Shown piece by piece: positions 63,167 to 64,000 of a stretch of 64,000 nucleotides of DNA. A model generated the notes under the pieces. That model worked only from the letters and a program-made list of their open reading frames with translations. It searched no databases and was not told the origin of the DNA. The position numbers and the translations under genes were made by a program. Source of the stretch: Pictodentalium vernedei (taxonomy: Eukaryota > Mollusca > Scaphopoda > Dentaliida > Dentaliidae); the NCBI GenBank assembly GCA_031216915.1, contig CM062294.1:33557128-33621127 (forward strand). The letters run 5' to 3'. Each line of letters opens with the position of its first letter. The first letter of the stretch is position 1.

Positions 63167-64000
63167 AGCTCACCTGACAGCAAGTCAGTATGAGGTATTG
63201 CCATCACTTGGCATCCGCCGTCCGTTAACTTTTGCAAACCTGGCTTTTTCTCCACAGCCATTCAGTCAAATTCAAACATATATTGTACAAACCATCCCTG
63301 GGGTATACCCTTTCTATTTTGTTCAAATGGAGCGGCTGCCATCTTCGGGCTCTGTGCAATGATGCCAAAGCCTAAAAATCTTTAAAAATCTTCTTCTCAT
63401 GAACCACCAGAGAGATTGCCTTGATATATGGTATGTAACACTCTTTGGTGTTGAAGATTAAAGTTTGTTCAAGAGAAGTTGGTAAATCAATATTTGGGCT
63501 CTCTGTGGACACATATCCATTTTGGGCTATGCCCAAAATTTCTATTTCAAGAACCAATCTGCCGATTTGAACCAAATTTGGCATGTAGCATAAGTGGGTC
63601 CAAAGTACTTGATTGATGCCCGAAATGTTTTTTTACTGGACCCGTGGGGCTAAAAATAGAAAAAATTCAAATGCCCACGTTTTCCAAACTACACGGAACA
63701 GAGAACTGTTATTTGGTATGAAGCATTCTTTTGATTGGTAGAATGGATTAAAAAAATGGCCATCGGTTGTGTTAGGGTGTGCTGTAGGGGGCGTTTAAAA
63801 AAATGCTGAGTCGGCATATTTACAAAAATTGAAAAAAAATTTTTCTTCAGAACCGCTGATCAGAATCCTTTGATATTTGGTATACAGCATAGGACAGTCA
63901 AATACAAGTGTGTTCAAATCAACCCCCTCGATTCATATTTGGGCTCAACAAAGGACCCCAAATAATTAACTTAGGGTGCTATGGTCTATGGGGAATAAGC
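63167..64000 (+). mobile_element. Family-1 hairpin element, cut by the window edge
   Basis: 5' hairpin AGCTCACCTGACAGCAAGTC, then CATCCGCCGTCCGTTA and the family-1 5' half (GATTTGAACCAAATTTGGCA; TAAAAATAGAAAA). The first tandem unit starts near 63840. The 3' end is outside the window. Confidence 0.8.

Overview
The window is nuclear DNA of an invertebrate animal. It is AT-rich and intron-rich, and it is packed with non-autonomous transposable elements and long homopolymer G runs. A mollusc, probably a bivalve, is my best guess because repeats opening with AGCTCACCTGACTGAAAGTC followed by CGTCC-rich DNA are common there. That placement is from memory and is not proven by the sequence.

The only host gene I can support is the 5' part of SUPT6H, the histone chaperone and transcription elongation factor Spt6, on the + strand. 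Eight coding exons (24763-24919, 31736-31917, 41319-41520, 44964-45045, 53061-53163, 57179-57271, 60826-60912, 62654-62755) join in frame with canonical GT/AG sites. They encode the first 336 residues: the acidic disordered N-terminus, the probable Iws1/Spn1-binding helix and the start of the conserved core. The gene runs off the right edge. 1008 coding bases are spread over 38 kb.

Left of the gene (1-24.3 kb) there are only mobile elements and unassigned repeats. They include a broken Tc1 transposase (1-1090) and a 396-bp miniature LTR element (TRIM) with a tRNA-like Pol III promoter inside its LTRs (1360-1755). There are also hairpin-ended tandem-repeat elements of several families, a solo LTR (14439-15143), a LINE fragment, and a whole-length but broken DIRS-type tyrosine-recombinase retroelement (17329-24290). 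The DIRS ends 472 bp before the SUPT6H start codon.

The SUPT6H introns are a stack of nested non-autonomous elements. They include hAT elements with 8-bp target duplications, at least ten TTAA-flanked piggyBac-like foldback MITEs, and three CAGTAGAACC-ended elements with TA duplications. They also include SINEs whose heads come from a tRNA, from 5S rRNA or from an unknown source, and seven or eight copies of the hairpin-ended tandem-repeat elements.

The strongest unexplained pattern is a set of unrelated repeat families sharing one architecture: a 5' hairpin, a CGTCC-rich stretch, often a roughly 115-bp tandem array, and a 3' hairpin followed by TCTTG at a run of T. This suggests one mobilising machinery, probably Helitron-like, using many sequence-unrelated substrates.
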